In this document: one piece after another, positions 40,308 through 48,986 of the stretch
Numbering within the stretch: the stretch's first letter is position 1
Layout: each line of letters opens with the position of its first letter
From: Chloroflexi bacterium 13_1_40CM_65_17
GTDB taxonomy: Bacteria > Chloroflexota > Dormibacteria > Dormibacterales > Dormibacteraceae
Direction of reading: 5' to 3'
NCBI GenBank assembly: GCA_001917815.1
Contig: MNES01000095.1
Location: 1 to 55,481 of the forward strand
Length of the DNA stretch: 55,481 bases
Program-made: the position numbers and the translations under genes
The notes under the pieces: model-generated
Seen by the model: only the letters and a program-made list of their open reading frames with translations
The model's database searches: none
What the model was told of the DNA's origin: nothing

Positions 40308-40666
40308 GCGCGGAGGCCCTGCCGAACAGCGGCCGCGACCATGACCAGCTGTGCCCCCCCGACACCGAGGAGAACGGACCACGTGGAGCTTTGCAACAGA
40401 AAGGCCGCCCCAAAGGCAACCGCGCTGAGGATTGACAGCCGCATAAGGCTGGCGAAAAGGAAAGAGGAGCTCTGGTCGAGCAATGCGACGATCAGGTATC
40501 CGTTGGTCGAGCCGAGCAACAGTCCGATTGCGACGCCGATGCCAACCGAGGTATGGCCCACCACGCCTGCCACACCTGAGGCGGCCAAGCCCAGCAACGC
40601 GCACACGACCGCCGTCTCGCGGAGGATGCTGGAGTGCGCTGCGCGAGCGCCCGGTCTGCCCGTCAT
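40304..40666 (-). CDS. atpI: ATP synthase operon protein I-like small membrane protein
   Basis: About 120 residues with four hydrophobic segments. Position immediately before atpB and four-helix layout match AtpI, which helps c-ring assembly in some bacteria. Sequence conservation in this family is low, so the name relies on context. The ATG at 40666 overlaps the AtpZ-like stop (ATGA), as its own stop overlaps atpB. Confidence 0.7.
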   Translation of the reverse strand: MTGRPGARAAHSSILRETAVVCALLGLAASGVAGVVGHTSVGIGVAIGLLLGSTNGYLIVALLDQSSSFLFASLMRLSILSAVAFGAAFLLQSSTWSVLLGVGGAQLVMVAAAVRQGLRA

Positions 40667-40875
40667 TTCGTGAACTCCCTCACCTTCAACCAGATCGCGA
40701 CACCGCCCGAAACCAGGCCGACGAACAACCCGATGAGCACGAAAACCGGACCCGTATGCAACCAACTGTCGAGCCCGACTCCAGCGAGCAGCGGAAGCAG
40801 GACCGAGCCCGCGAAATAAAGCCCGATTCCGGCCATGTCGGCCCCTGTCGGACCGGATTTCGAAGGGCCCGCCAT
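40663..40875 (-). CDS. AtpZ/AtpI-type small membrane protein
   Basis: About 70 residues with two membrane segments (GLYFAGSVLLPLLAGVGLDSWL and VFVLIGLFVGLVSGGVAIWL). The G-x-x-x-D between helix ends and position ahead of atpI fit AtpZ, a partner of AtpI proposed to move Mg2+ or Ca2+. The ATG at 40875 is chosen because it gives a compact family-like N-terminus 13 bases after wecA. Confidence 0.75.
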   Translation of the reverse strand: MAGPSKSGPTGADMAGIGLYFAGSVLLPLLAGVGLDSWLHTGPVFVLIGLFVGLVSGGVAIWLKVREFTK

Positions 40876-40888
40876 GCCCGAGCTAATC

Positions 40889-42010
40889 CTACCGGGTGCC
40901 GGGATCGGCCAGAAGGCGACGCAGGAAAGGCGCGGGGATGCGCCAGCCACTCCGCTGCAGCAGGTCGGCGACGACTGTCGAAGCCAGTGCTGCCGACGTC
41001 ACCAGCACCACTGCAAGGATCCGGCCGTGGCCGAATATGGTCAGCCCCAGGGCGCCGAGCAACGCGGTGGCGGCATAAAAGACGTAGGACGTCTGCCGCG
41101 CGTCCAGCCCAAATGCCTGGAGGCGATGGTGGAGGTGCTCCGTGTCCGGGCGTGCAACCGACTGACGCACGCGCCCCCGCCTCAGGATCGCCCAGGCGGT
41201 GTCCCCGATGGGCAGCGCAAGCGCCAGGATGGGTAGGGCCAGAGCGAACGCGACGGCGACCTTCGCGACCCCGAGGATGGAGATGATCGCGAGCGCCGCG
41301 CCCAGAAAGTGCGAGCCCGAGTCGCCCATGAAGATGCGCGCGGGATAGAAGTTGAAGAGCAGAAAACCCGCAGCCGCTCCAGCCAGGGCGCCGCTGAGCT
41401 GCACCACCGTGGGCTGGTTCGTGCTGGCGGCGGCGAGAAGCAGCGTGAGGGCGACGATGAAGACGACCCCGGCAGCGAGCCCGTCCACGCCATCGAGAAA
41501 GTTCACCGTGTTCTGCATGCCGAGGAGCCAGAACAGGCTGATGGGTATGGCGAGCCAGCCCAGCTCGATGATGTGGGGACGGCCCCCTAGGCCTGGCAGG
41601 CCGACGAAGGTGATGATGAAGCCGAAGACGGCCACCGCCACCAGGGCCACCAGGACTTGCAGCGCGAGCTTGATTCCGGGGCTCACCGGCCACCGGTCGT
41701 CCGCGATGAGCAGGACCGCCGCCAGGCCCGAAACCACGAGGACGCCTGTCATAGCCTGGTTGTGCGGCGCGAAGATGAGGACCGCGATCGCAAATCCGGC
41801 GTACATGGCCAGGCCGCCGAGGAGCGGCGTCGGCTTGGCGTGAGAGTGGTGCCCACCAGGCTCGGCCATGAGCCCGGTGCGGCGTGCGACGCGGATCGCC
41901 AGCGGGACCAGAGCGACACACGCGGCAAAGGCGACCAGCAGCGGCCACAACCCAGGCAGCAGGTGGTCGCGCAGGTTGACGAGGGCGTCGCCGCCAAAGA
42001 AGTCGGTCAC
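40889..42010 (-). CDS. wecA: UDP-GlcNAc:undecaprenyl-phosphate GlcNAc-1-phosphate transferase (WecA/TagO/Rfe)
   Basis: About 373 residues with ten or eleven membrane segments. Cytoplasmic loops carry the family motifs: PLLGGLAMY, LLIADDRWPV (Asp pair), NTVNFLDGVDGLAAG, FMGDSGSHFLG and the His-rich PDTEHLHHRL. It makes the lipid-linked GlcNAc that starts teichoic-acid-like or other glycan chains, and would feed the WecG/TagA transferase at 27559-28266. GTG at 42010 overlaps the glyA stop (GTGA). Confidence 0.93.
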   Translation of the reverse strand: MTDFFGGDALVNLRDHLLPGLWPLLVAFAACVALVPLAIRVARRTGLMAEPGGHHSHAKPTPLLGGLAMYAGFAIAVLIFAPHNQAMTGVLVVSGLAAVLLIADDRWPVSPGIKLALQVLVALVAVAVFGFIITFVGLPGLGGRPHIIELGWLAIPISLFWLLGMQNTVNFLDGVDGLAAGVVFIVALTLLLAAASTNQPTVVQLSGALAGAAAGFLLFNFYPARIFMGDSGSHFLGAALAIISILGVAKVAVAFALALPILALALPIGDTAWAILRRGRVRQSVARPDTEHLHHRLQAFGLDARQTSYVFYAATALLGALGLTIFGHGRILAVVLVTSAALASTVVADLLQRSGWRIPAPFLRRLLADPGTR

Positions 42011-43281
42011 TCGAAGGCGTAGGGGAGCGGGAACTTTCGGCACAGCTCTAGAGCGCGCTCGTGAACCGAGTCGAGTACAGCCGGATCGTCGATGCGCTCG
42101 ACCAGGTCGGCGAGGCAGTCGGCGATCAAAACCATCTCCGGTTCGCGCATGCCGCGCGTGGTCACCAGCGGAGTGCCCACGCGAACACCGCTCGGGTTGA
42201 ACTTCGATGCCTCGTCGTAAGGGATCGAGTTCCGGTTCAGCGTTATGCCGACGGTGTCGGCCACATCCTGAACCTGCTTGCCGGTGCGCTTCTGCGGGCG
42301 GAGGTCGACGAGCATCAGATGGTTGTCGGTTCCGCCGCTCACCAGCCTCAACCCTCGTTCCATCAATCGGGCGGCCAGCGCCTTGGCGTTCACGACCACC
42401 TGCTTCGCGTACACCTTGAAGTCTGGCCTGAGCGCCTCGCCAAAGCACACGGCCTTGGCGGCGATCGCGTGCATCAGCGGACCACCCTGGATGCCGGGAA
42501 AGACGGCGGAGTCGATTGCCTTCTGGTGCGCGTTGTCGCACAGGATGATCGCGCCCCAAGCGCCTCGCAGCGTCTTCTGAGTCGTGGTCGTGATGATGGG
42601 CGCATGCGGGATGGGCGACGGGTACACGCCACCCGCCACCAGGCCCGCAACGTGGGCCATGTCGACCACGAATGTCGCGCCGACGGAGTCCGCGATCTGC
42701 CGCATGCGCGCCCAATCCACGATCCGGGAGTAGGCGGAGAAGCCGCCGATGATCATCTTCGGCCGCACCTGTTCCGCCAGCTTTTCCATCGCGTCGTAGT
42801 CGATGAGCTCGGTCTCGCGGCTGACTCCATACGAGTGGATCTCGTAGAACTTGCCGCTGAAGTTGGCCGGGCTTCCGTGCGAAAGGTGGCCGCCGGCGGA
42901 CAGGTCCATTCCCATGACCTTGTCACCCACCTGGCACACCGCCATGTAGACGGCGGCGTTGGCCTGCGACCCGGAATGCGGCTGCACGTTCACGTACTCG
43001 GCGCCAAACAGCCGGCGCGCGCGATCGACGGCGAGGGATTCGATCTTGTCGATCACCTCTCCCGTGCCCCCGTAGTAACGGCGGCCGGGATAACCCTCTG
43101 CGTATTTGTTGGTGAGGAGGGTCCCGAGCGCCTCGAGGATGGCGGGGCTCGCCAGGTTCTCGGAAGCGATCAGCTCCAGCGTCTCGGATTGCCGCCGGTA
43201 TTCCTTGCGGATGAGGTCGGCGACGTCGGGATCCTCGCGGTCGAGCGCGCGGAAGGACATCGTGACGATGGGTGCGGCCAT
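42007..43281 (-). CDS. glyA: Serine hydroxymethyltransferase, variant active-site motif
   Basis: A 424-residue PLP enzyme that interconverts serine and glycine with tetrahydrofolate. The fold motifs ELIASENLAS, NKYAEGYPGRRYYGG and DMAHVAGLVAGG are normal. The PLP-lysine motif, usually TTTTHKTLRGPRGG, here reads TTTTQKTLRGAWGA: the Lys is kept, but the preceding His is Gln and PRG is AWG. The ATG at 43281 is chosen from alignment of the start (MSFRALDREDPDV region). It lies between sua5 and wecA with tight spacing. Confidence 0.94.
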   Translation of the reverse strand: MAAPIVTMSFRALDREDPDVADLIRKEYRRQSETLELIASENLASPAILEALGTLLTNKYAEGYPGRRYYGGTGEVIDKIESLAVDRARRLFGAEYVNVQPHSGSQANAAVYMAVCQVGDKVMGMDLSAGGHLSHGSPANFSGKFYEIHSYGVSRETELIDYDAMEKLAEQVRPKMIIGGFSAYSRIVDWARMRQIADSVGATFVVDMAHVAGLVAGGVYPSPIPHAPIITTTTQKTLRGAWGAIILCDNAHQKAIDSAVFPGIQGGPLMHAIAAKAVCFGEALRPDFKVYAKQVVVNAKALAARLMERGLRLVSGGTDNHLMLVDLRPQKRTGKQVQDVADTVGITLNRNSIPYDEASKFNPSGVRVGTPLVTTRGMREPEMVLIADCLADLVERIDDPAVLDSVHERALELCRKFPLPYAFE

Positions 43282-43298
43282 CTTCCGAATCCTAAGGC

Positions 43299-43883
43299 TC
43301 AGCCAGCGAGGGGTGGCGGCGGGCCCAAGAGCTGCTCGGTAGGGATCGCCCCCTCGCGCAGGACGTGCGGCTCGGGGCCGGTTAGGTCGAGCACGCTGGA
43401 GGCCACACCTCCAGGCGCGGCGCCGCCATCGAGGACCGCCGCGACCCCGCTGAGCGAGCCCGCTTCGGCCGCGGTCATGGCTGGTTCCTTGCCATGAAGG
43501 TTCGCGCTGGTGGTCATCAGCGGCCCCGCGGCGCGCAAGAGCTCCAGGGCGACCTCGTGCTTGGGAATGCGCACGCCAAGCGTGCCGCCCCCCTTCGCAT
43601 GAAGGATCACAGTGAGGGGACCCGGCCACCACCGCCGGATGATGTCTTCGGCGCGACTGTCAACATGCACCCAGCCTTCGAGCTGAGACTCGGCCGCGGC
43701 CATGAGGATGAGCGGCAGCCCGACCGGCCGGCCCTTGATGGCGTAGATGCGTCGCCGGGCCACCTCATCGTCGGCTGCGGCGGCGAGCCCATAGACCGTA
43801 TCCGTGGGAAACGCGACCACACCCCCGCTTCGAAGCAGGTTCGCGGCCCGGGTGAGCCCGGCACGTGTCGGTTTCAGGACCAT
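43299..43883 (-). CDS. ywlC: L-threonylcarbamoyladenylate synthase (Sua5/YwlC/YrdC)
   Basis: A 194-residue enzyme that makes threonylcarbamoyl-AMP for the t6A37 modification of ANN-decoding tRNAs. Core motifs VVAFPTDTVYGLAA, IYAIKGRPVGLPL, WWPGPLTVIL and the SAN motif (TTSANLHG) are intact. It overlaps the prmC end by 10 bases, an order shared with Actinobacteria. Confidence 0.95.
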   Translation of the reverse strand: MVLKPTRAGLTRAANLLRSGGVVAFPTDTVYGLAAAADDEVARRRIYAIKGRPVGLPLILMAAAESQLEGWVHVDSRAEDIIRRWWPGPLTVILHAKGGGTLGVRIPKHEVALELLRAAGPLMTTSANLHGKEPAMTAAEAGSLSGVAAVLDGGAAPGGVASSVLDLTGPEPHVLREGAIPTEQLLGPPPPLAG

Positions 43884-44704
43884 GCTTCGACCACCCGCTC
43901 GCGGCCGCCGAGATCCCGCAGGAAGATGTGATTGGGGAACGCTCGGCGCGCTGCCTCACCGACCGCCGGAACGATCTGGGGGTCGATCTCCGCCAGCACC
44001 CTGCCTCCTGATTTGAGGCGCGCGGGGGCGGCCTCGAGCAATCGCAGCACAAGCGCAGCCCCGCCCCGTTCCGCGTAGAGAGCGCCCGCGGGCTGGGCAG
44101 TCACCTCCGGCGGGAGAACTGTGCCTGGCGCGACATAAGGCAGGTTGGCGCAAATCAGATCGAAGCTTCCCTCGAGCGGATCGAGAAGGTCGCCAAACGC
44201 CAGGTGGACCTGGCGGGTCACGCGATGCCGGGCGACGTTCCGAGCGGCGACTTCGAGCGCCTCTCGGCTAGAGTCGGTGGCCCAAATCTCGACGTCGGAG
44301 GCGTAGTGCGCGATGGCGATGGCGATGCAGCCGCTGCCCGTGCCGATGTCGGCCATTCGCAGCGTTTGAGGCGCCTGCCGCGCGATCGCGACCGCGCGCT
44401 GGACCAAGACCTCGGTGTCCGGATTGGGCACCAGCACTGCGGGCGTGACCTCGAAGTCGAGGGCCATGAACTCTTTGTGTCCGACGAGGTATGCCACCGG
44501 GTCGCCGTGCGCGCGCCTCTTGATAAGCCCGCGGTATTTGGTCAGCTCGTCATCGGTCAGGGGCCTGTCGAACTGGAGGTAGAGGTCGAGCCTCCGCATC
44601 CCCAGAGCCTGCGCGAGCAGCACTTCGGCATCGAGTCGCGCTGAGTCAGAGCTGTGCTTTTGCAGATGCCCTGAGGCCGCCTTCAGAACCTCGATGACCG
44701 TCAA
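43874..44704 (-). CDS. prmC: Release factor glutamine methyltransferase PrmC (HemK)
   Basis: A 276-residue SAM enzyme that methylates the Gln of the GGQ motif in RF1 and RF2, both encoded in this window. It has an N-terminal helical domain and a Rossmann domain with MADIGTGSGCIAIAIA. The catalytic motif is NLPYV instead of the usual NPPY(I/V). The start is TTG at 44704, overlapping the prfA stop (TTGA). Confidence 0.94.
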   Translation of the reverse strand: MTVIEVLKAASGHLQKHSSDSARLDAEVLLAQALGMRRLDLYLQFDRPLTDDELTKYRGLIKRRAHGDPVAYLVGHKEFMALDFEVTPAVLVPNPDTEVLVQRAVAIARQAPQTLRMADIGTGSGCIAIAIAHYASDVEIWATDSSREALEVAARNVARHRVTRQVHLAFGDLLDPLEGSFDLICANLPYVAPGTVLPPEVTAQPAGALYAERGGAALVLRLLEAAPARLKSGGRVLAEIDPQIVPAVGEAARRAFPNHIFLRDLGGRERVVEAWS

Positions 44705-45786
44705 TTGTCCGACGCATTCCCGCCGTTGAGCTGCGCCGCGCGCTCGGCGCCGATGAGCGCCGAAACGAGCTCGTCGAGGTCGCCGGCCATCACCTGGTCG
44801 AGCTTGTGCAGCGTCAGCCTGATGCGGTGGTCGGTGACGCGGTTCTCCTTGAAGTTGTACGTCCGAATCTTCTCGGAACGGTTGCCGCTCCCGACCATTC
44901 CTCGACGCTGGGCGCCGATCGCCGCCTGCTGCTCGGCGAGCTTCAGGTCATACAGGCGAGCTCGCAGGACCCGCAGCGCTTTCTCCCTGTTTTGAAGCTG
45001 CGACTTCTCGTCCTGCATGCTCACCACCAGGCCTGTGGGCTTGTGCGTCATGCGGATCGCGGAGTAGGTCGTGTTCACGCTCTGCCCGCCGGGTCCGGTG
45101 GAGGTCGACGTCTTGATGTCGAGATCCTCCGGCTTGATCTCCACCTCAACGGGGTCTGCTTCCGGCATCACCGCGACCGTCGCCGCCGACGTGTGGATGC
45201 GGCCCTGCGCCTCGGTCTTGGGAACGCGCTGCACGCGGTGCACGCCGCCCTCGTACTTCAGCTGCGAATAGGCGCCGTGGCCGTGGACCTCGAACACGAT
45301 CTTGTCGAAGCCGCCCATACCCGTCGGCGAGGAGTCCACCACTTCCACCTTCCAGCCTTTCTTCTCGGCCCACTTGGCGTACATGCGGAAGAGGTCGGCC
45401 GCGAACAGCGCGGCCTCATCCCCGCCCTCGGCTCCCTGGATCTCGACGACCACGTCCTTCTCATCGTTGGGATCCTTGGGCAGCAACAGGACCTTCAGCT
45501 TCTCTTCCAGCTCGGCGACCTGAGCGGCGGCTCGGCGCTCCTCGGATCGCAGGTACTCCTGCATGTCCGCGTCCTTCTCGTGCTTGAGCATCTCGCGCGC
45601 GGATTCCATCTCCTTGCGCGCGTGTCGGTACGCGTCGTATGCCTCGACCGTCTCGCGCAGCGTCCGCTGCTCCCGCGCGAGCTTGGTCATCTGGGCGTGG
45701 TCGGACGCTACTTCGGGTCGGCCCATCTGCGACTCGATCTCGTGATAGCGGCGAGCGATCGCCTCCAGTCGGTCAATCACGCCCAA
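44701..45786 (-). CDS. prfA: Peptide chain release factor 1
   Basis: A 361-residue release factor for UAG/UAA. The RF1-type recognition site PxT appears as PKT (RVPKTEAQGRIHTSA; PAT in E. coli), and the catalytic motif is TGPGGQSVNTT. Length is normal and there is no frameshift, unlike prfB. It is coupled to prmC, which modifies it. Confidence 0.96.
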   Translation of the reverse strand: MGVIDRLEAIARRYHEIESQMGRPEVASDHAQMTKLAREQRTLRETVEAYDAYRHARKEMESAREMLKHEKDADMQEYLRSEERRAAAQVAELEEKLKVLLLPKDPNDEKDVVVEIQGAEGGDEAALFAADLFRMYAKWAEKKGWKVEVVDSSPTGMGGFDKIVFEVHGHGAYSQLKYEGGVHRVQRVPKTEAQGRIHTSAATVAVMPEADPVEVEIKPEDLDIKTSTSTGPGGQSVNTTYSAIRMTHKPTGLVVSMQDEKSQLQNREKALRVLRARLYDLKLAEQQAAIGAQRRGMVGSGNRSEKIRTYNFKENRVTDHRIRLTLHKLDQVMAGDLDELVSALIGAERAAQLNGGNASDN

Positions 45787-45837
45787 AACTCCAGGCGCTC
45801 ATATAGCGAACCAGAAGGCGCAGCGTCCGCTGGGGCC

Positions 45838-45856
45838 CCCGCGACGAAGTCGCGGG
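45838..45856. terminator. Hairpin between DUF1385 gene and prfA
   Basis: CCCGCGAC-GAA-GTCGCGGG is a perfect 8-bp stem in the 91-base gap. Next to it, at 45861, lies a half copy of the dispersed repeat (CCTCCCCACTTG, identical over 12 bases to copy 2). No T tract follows on the minus strand, so it may be a regulatory or repeat-derived hairpin and not a terminator. Confidence 0.4.
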
Positions 45857-45877
45857 AGAGCCTCCCCACTTGCGCTT

Positions 45878-46840
45878 TCACGCGGCCGCTCCGGCCGTGT
45901 CCTCCTCGCCCTCGCGGGCGCTGTTGAAGGCGACGATCGCGACCTCGAGCATGTCGTCGGTGGGTTCGCGGGTCGTGAACTTCTGCGTTCCAAGGACCGG
46001 CAGCAGCAGAACCTTCACGACCGGGTTGGTCCGGTGGCGGGCCATGTAGCGGATGAGCTCGAAGCCGGCACCGGCGATGACGGGAATCGCCAGGACACGG
46101 CTCATGATCAGCCAGAACCAGTTCGGGTGGAACAGCGCCACGATGGAGAAGACGATTACGCTGACAACGAGGACGACGAGCAGAAACCCCGTGCCGCAGC
46201 GCGGGTGGAGGAGGCTCGCTCGCCGAACCGAGGACACCTCGAGGGGCCATCCTGATTCGAACGCGTTGATGGTCTTGTGCTCAGCGCCGTGGTACTGGAA
46301 AACGCGGCGCACGTCGGGCAGCAAGGCGATCACCGACAGGTAGCCCAGCACGAGGCCAACCCGGATGACGCCTTCGACCACGACGAAGCCGAAGCTCCCG
46401 CTGCGGTGCACCGCCAGGCTGGCGAGCAGCAACGGCAGGCCGATGAAGAGGAGCAGGGCAAAAACGCCGGCCACCGCCACGGAGCTGCGGATCTCTTTCT
46501 TTCCGATCTCCACGCCGTGACCGCCCGCGTTCATGTTCGCCGACCACATCAGGGCCTTCATGCCCAGGTGCAGCTGCTCGCCGATCAGAGCGAGCCCGCG
46601 CACGAACGGCAGCTTCCAGATCGGATTGACGTAGATCGCCGCTTTCAGCTCACCGCGGTCGACGGCGATTTGCTTCGTGTTCGGAAGGCGCACGGCGACG
46701 GCGTAATGGCTCTTGCCGCGCATCATCACGCCCTCTATGACGGCTTGACCCCCGTAGAAGAAGGGCTCCTTTTTAGGTGGAATCCTTACTTCAGCCTCGG
46801 GGAAGTCGACCGGAGTCCCGACGTCCTCCGGCAATGGCAT
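45878..46840 (-). CDS. DUF1385 membrane protein
   Basis: A 320-residue protein recognised by GGQAVIEGVMMRG near the N-terminus and YHGAEHKTINAFESG, LHPRCGTGFL in the middle, with about five membrane segments. These are the DUF1385 signatures; the His/Glu/Cys residues could bind metal. The function is not known to me. The gene lies directly after rpmE with no gap and before prfA, the usual position in Firmicutes and Chloroflexi-like genomes. Confidence 0.92.
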   Translation of the reverse strand: MPLPEDVGTPVDFPEAEVRIPPKKEPFFYGGQAVIEGVMMRGKSHYAVAVRLPNTKQIAVDRGELKAAIYVNPIWKLPFVRGLALIGEQLHLGMKALMWSANMNAGGHGVEIGKKEIRSSVAVAGVFALLLFIGLPLLLASLAVHRSGSFGFVVVEGVIRVGLVLGYLSVIALLPDVRRVFQYHGAEHKTINAFESGWPLEVSSVRRASLLHPRCGTGFLLVVLVVSVIVFSIVALFHPNWFWLIMSRVLAIPVIAGAGFELIRYMARHRTNPVVKVLLLPVLGTQKFTTREPTDDMLEVAIVAFNSAREGEEDTAGAAA

Positions 46841-47053
46841 CTAGTTGCTGCGGGTCTTAGCCGCCCGCTTGCGGAAGCGCTCGACCTGACCGCCCGTGTC
46901 CACGATCCTTTGAGTTCCAGTGAAGAACGGATGGCACACCGAGCAGATCTCAGTCTTGAGCTCTTTTCGAGTCGAACCGGTCGTGAACGTGTTCCCGCAC
47001 ACGCAGGTGACGACCGCGTCCTCGTAGTAGGTGGGATGAATCTGTGCTTTCAA
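46841..47053 (-). CDS. rpmE: 50S ribosomal protein L31 (zinc-binding form)
   Basis: A 70-residue L31. Cys residues in VTCVCGN and ICSVCHPF form the zinc site of the C+ type, and [20 protein letters not shown] is the family signature. Its stop abuts the DUF1385 ATG. The C+ form is typically made under zinc-sufficient conditions; no zinc-independent paralogue is in the window. Confidence 0.97.
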   Translation of the reverse strand: MKAQIHPTYYEDAVVTCVCGNTFTTGSTRKELKTEICSVCHPFFTGTQRIVDTGGQVERFRKRAAKTRSN

Positions 47054-47077
47054 CGTATTGCCTCCAGGCGCTTAAGT

Positions 47078-47944
47078 TTAGTGGGCGAAGGTGCTGAGCA
47101 GGCTGCTTGCCTGCAGGCTGGCCACCCCAAGGAAAATGACGAGGGCCAGCCAGGCGGCTCCCATGGCCCAGCGGGCCCTTACTGGAACCGAGGTGTAGTA
47201 CGGGTTGTTCGCGCTCCGGAAGCGCTCGATCAGGCTCGGGATGCCGAGCACCGCGATGATGATGACCAACGGGTTGAGCAGGAAGTGGAAGAACAGGGCA
47301 CCGACCGCCAGGACCGCGTAGCCGGCGACCATGAACCACTTCGAGACCGGGGCCAGGATCCACGAACCATCCAGCTGCCAAATCGGGATCAGGTTGAAAA
47401 GGTTGATGTAGAAGCCGATCAGCGCAGCCAACAGGAGCACCGGGCTGTGCAGGGTTCCGTATAGGGCGAAGGCGACCGTCGCGCCGATCGTGCCGGCGAT
47501 GGGTCCGGCAATTCCGATCTGGGCCTGCTTGAGGGCGTCGGTCGGGTGCGAGCGCTGGAAGATGGCAGCGCCCAGGAACGGGATGAAGATCGGCGCCGTG
47601 GCCTGCATGCCCTGCCGCCGGATCTCGATGACATGGCCCATCTCGTGGACGAAGATCATCGTCAGGAGGGCTACCGCAAACCAGGGACCGTAGAACAGCG
47701 CGTAGCCGCCAAAGCTGACGACAAGAGAGATCAGCGTCCCGGCGGCCGGGATCTTGAAGATGAGCAGGAGCGCCCATTTCCCGTAGGCGAATGCAGCCGC
47801 GGCGGCAGCCGCGAGGCCACCGAGAATCCCCCCATTCCGCCTCGAAGAAGGCGCGGGTGATCGGTGGTAGGGCGACTGCGGCGGGATGTCGGCCGTCACC
47901 GGGTAAGTCGGGGGCGGCGGCGGCAGCTGGTTCCTCTCTTCCAT
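47078..47944 (-). CDS. Site-2 protease family (M50) membrane metalloprotease
   Basis: A 288-residue protein with a Pro-rich cytoplasmic N-terminus and about six membrane segments. The zinc motif HEMGH lies at residues 100-104, and the second motif reads LFNLIPIWQLDGSW (NxxPxxxLDG). It would cut membrane proteins within the bilayer; the substrate is unknown and no anti-sigma factor is nearby. No PDZ domain is seen. Confidence 0.88.
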   Translation of the reverse strand: MEERNQLPPPPPTYPVTADIPPQSPYHRSPAPSSRRNGGILGGLAAAAAAAFAYGKWALLLIFKIPAAGTLISLVVSFGGYALFYGPWFAVALLTMIFVHEMGHVIEIRRQGMQATAPIFIPFLGAAIFQRSHPTDALKQAQIGIAGPIAGTIGATVAFALYGTLHSPVLLLAALIGFYINLFNLIPIWQLDGSWILAPVSKWFMVAGYAVLAVGALFFHFLLNPLVIIIAVLGIPSLIERFRSANNPYYTSVPVRARWAMGAAWLALVIFLGVASLQASSLLSTFAH

Positions 47945-48002
47945 CTCTCCCTATGTGATACCCCGGCCGGTTGCGGCCTAATCCGGGCTTTAGCCTCGCC
48001 TC

Positions 48003-48965
48003 CTAGCTCGATGCGCCGATCGTGTGGTGGCGGGTGGTGACCCGACGCAAGGTAGCCTGGCGGCTGGACATCAAGAGCGAGGACGATTCGGCGTACCCAC
48101 TCCCGAATACGACCCCGGCCAGCAGCTGGCCGCCGGTGATCCCCGTGATTGCAACCGCCACCTCCAGCGCCGGCACGAGGTCGGCGACGCCGTATACGCG
48201 CGAAGCAGACTCCCCGACCAGCGCCCGCTCCTCGTCGTTTCGCGGCCACAGCCTCGCCTGCAGCGCACCGCCGAGACAGCGGACCGCGCATGCCGCCACC
48301 AGCGTCGCGTGCAGCCCTCCGATCCCGATCGCCGCGTCGACGCCGGTGCCGGGCATCGCGGCCATGACGGCGCCCGCGATGTCTCCCTCCTCCAGGGTCA
48401 TGATCCGCGCGCCTGCGGCGGCCACCTCAGCGCTGAGCTCCTGGTGGCGCGGGCGGTCGAGGATGGCGACCGTCAGGTCCTGCACCCGCGCATCGCGCGC
48501 GAAAGCGATGCGCCGTAGGTTGTCGGCGATCGGGTCGTCGAGATCAACGGCTCCGCGGGCTGCCGGGCCGGCCACGATCTTCTCCGCGTACCACACCGCC
48601 GGCAGCTGAGCGAAGCCGCCCGGGTCGACCGCGGCCACGATGGAAACCGCATTGGCGTAGCCGCCGGCAACCTGGCCCGCGCCTTCGACCGGAAAGGCGC
48701 CGAAATCCACGCGAGGCTCACCGCCTTGCAGGGAAGTGCCCGGCGGCAGGATGGGATCGCTTCGTGAACCCAGCTCGACGGAGCCTGAGAGCCCCGAGTC
48801 TTCCAGCGCCCGCCGCATCGCCTCACTGGCTGCCTCATGGACGCGATCCGCATCGCCACGACCGAGCAGACGCGCGGCCGCCAAGGCCGCCGATTCGGTC
48901 GCGTGAACGAGCTGCAGCGCGAGCTCGCGACGCACGTCGATGTAGCTCCGGGATGGGTCCTGCAT
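48003..48965 (-). CDS. GlpX-like (class II fructose-bisphosphatase fold) protein, catalytic residues degenerate
   Basis: A 320-residue protein that aligns along its length with GlpX: RRELALQLVHATESAALAAA, AEKIVAGP, DLDDPIADNL, LTVAILDRPRH, GIGG and ITGITGGQLL. By alignment with E. coli GlpX, metal ligands Asp33, Glu57, Asp85 and Glu213 become His43, Ser67, Phe91 and Ala220; only Glu88 is kept (Glu94), and Thr90 is Ala96. The reading frame is intact, so it is not an obvious pseudogene. It probably lacks normal phosphatase activity. It lies 21 bases after pyrG. Confidence 0.85.
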   Translation of the reverse strand: MQDPSRSYIDVRRELALQLVHATESAALAAARLLGRGDADRVHEAASEAMRRALEDSGLSGSVELGSRSDPILPPGTSLQGGEPRVDFGAFPVEGAGQVAGGYANAVSIVAAVDPGGFAQLPAVWYAEKIVAGPAARGAVDLDDPIADNLRRIAFARDARVQDLTVAILDRPRHQELSAEVAAAGARIMTLEEGDIAGAVMAAMPGTGVDAAIGIGGLHATLVAACAVRCLGGALQARLWPRNDEERALVGESASRVYGVADLVPALEVAVAITGITGGQLLAGVVFGSGYAESSSLLMSSRQATLRRVTTRHHTIGASS

Positions 48966-48986
48966 GGTCTGAGATTCCCTGCTTTG

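Noticed and set aside
42061-43497. Long plus-strand frame opposite glyA
   Set aside because: It mirrors glyA codons and has low-complexity composition; SHMT on the minus strand is unambiguous.
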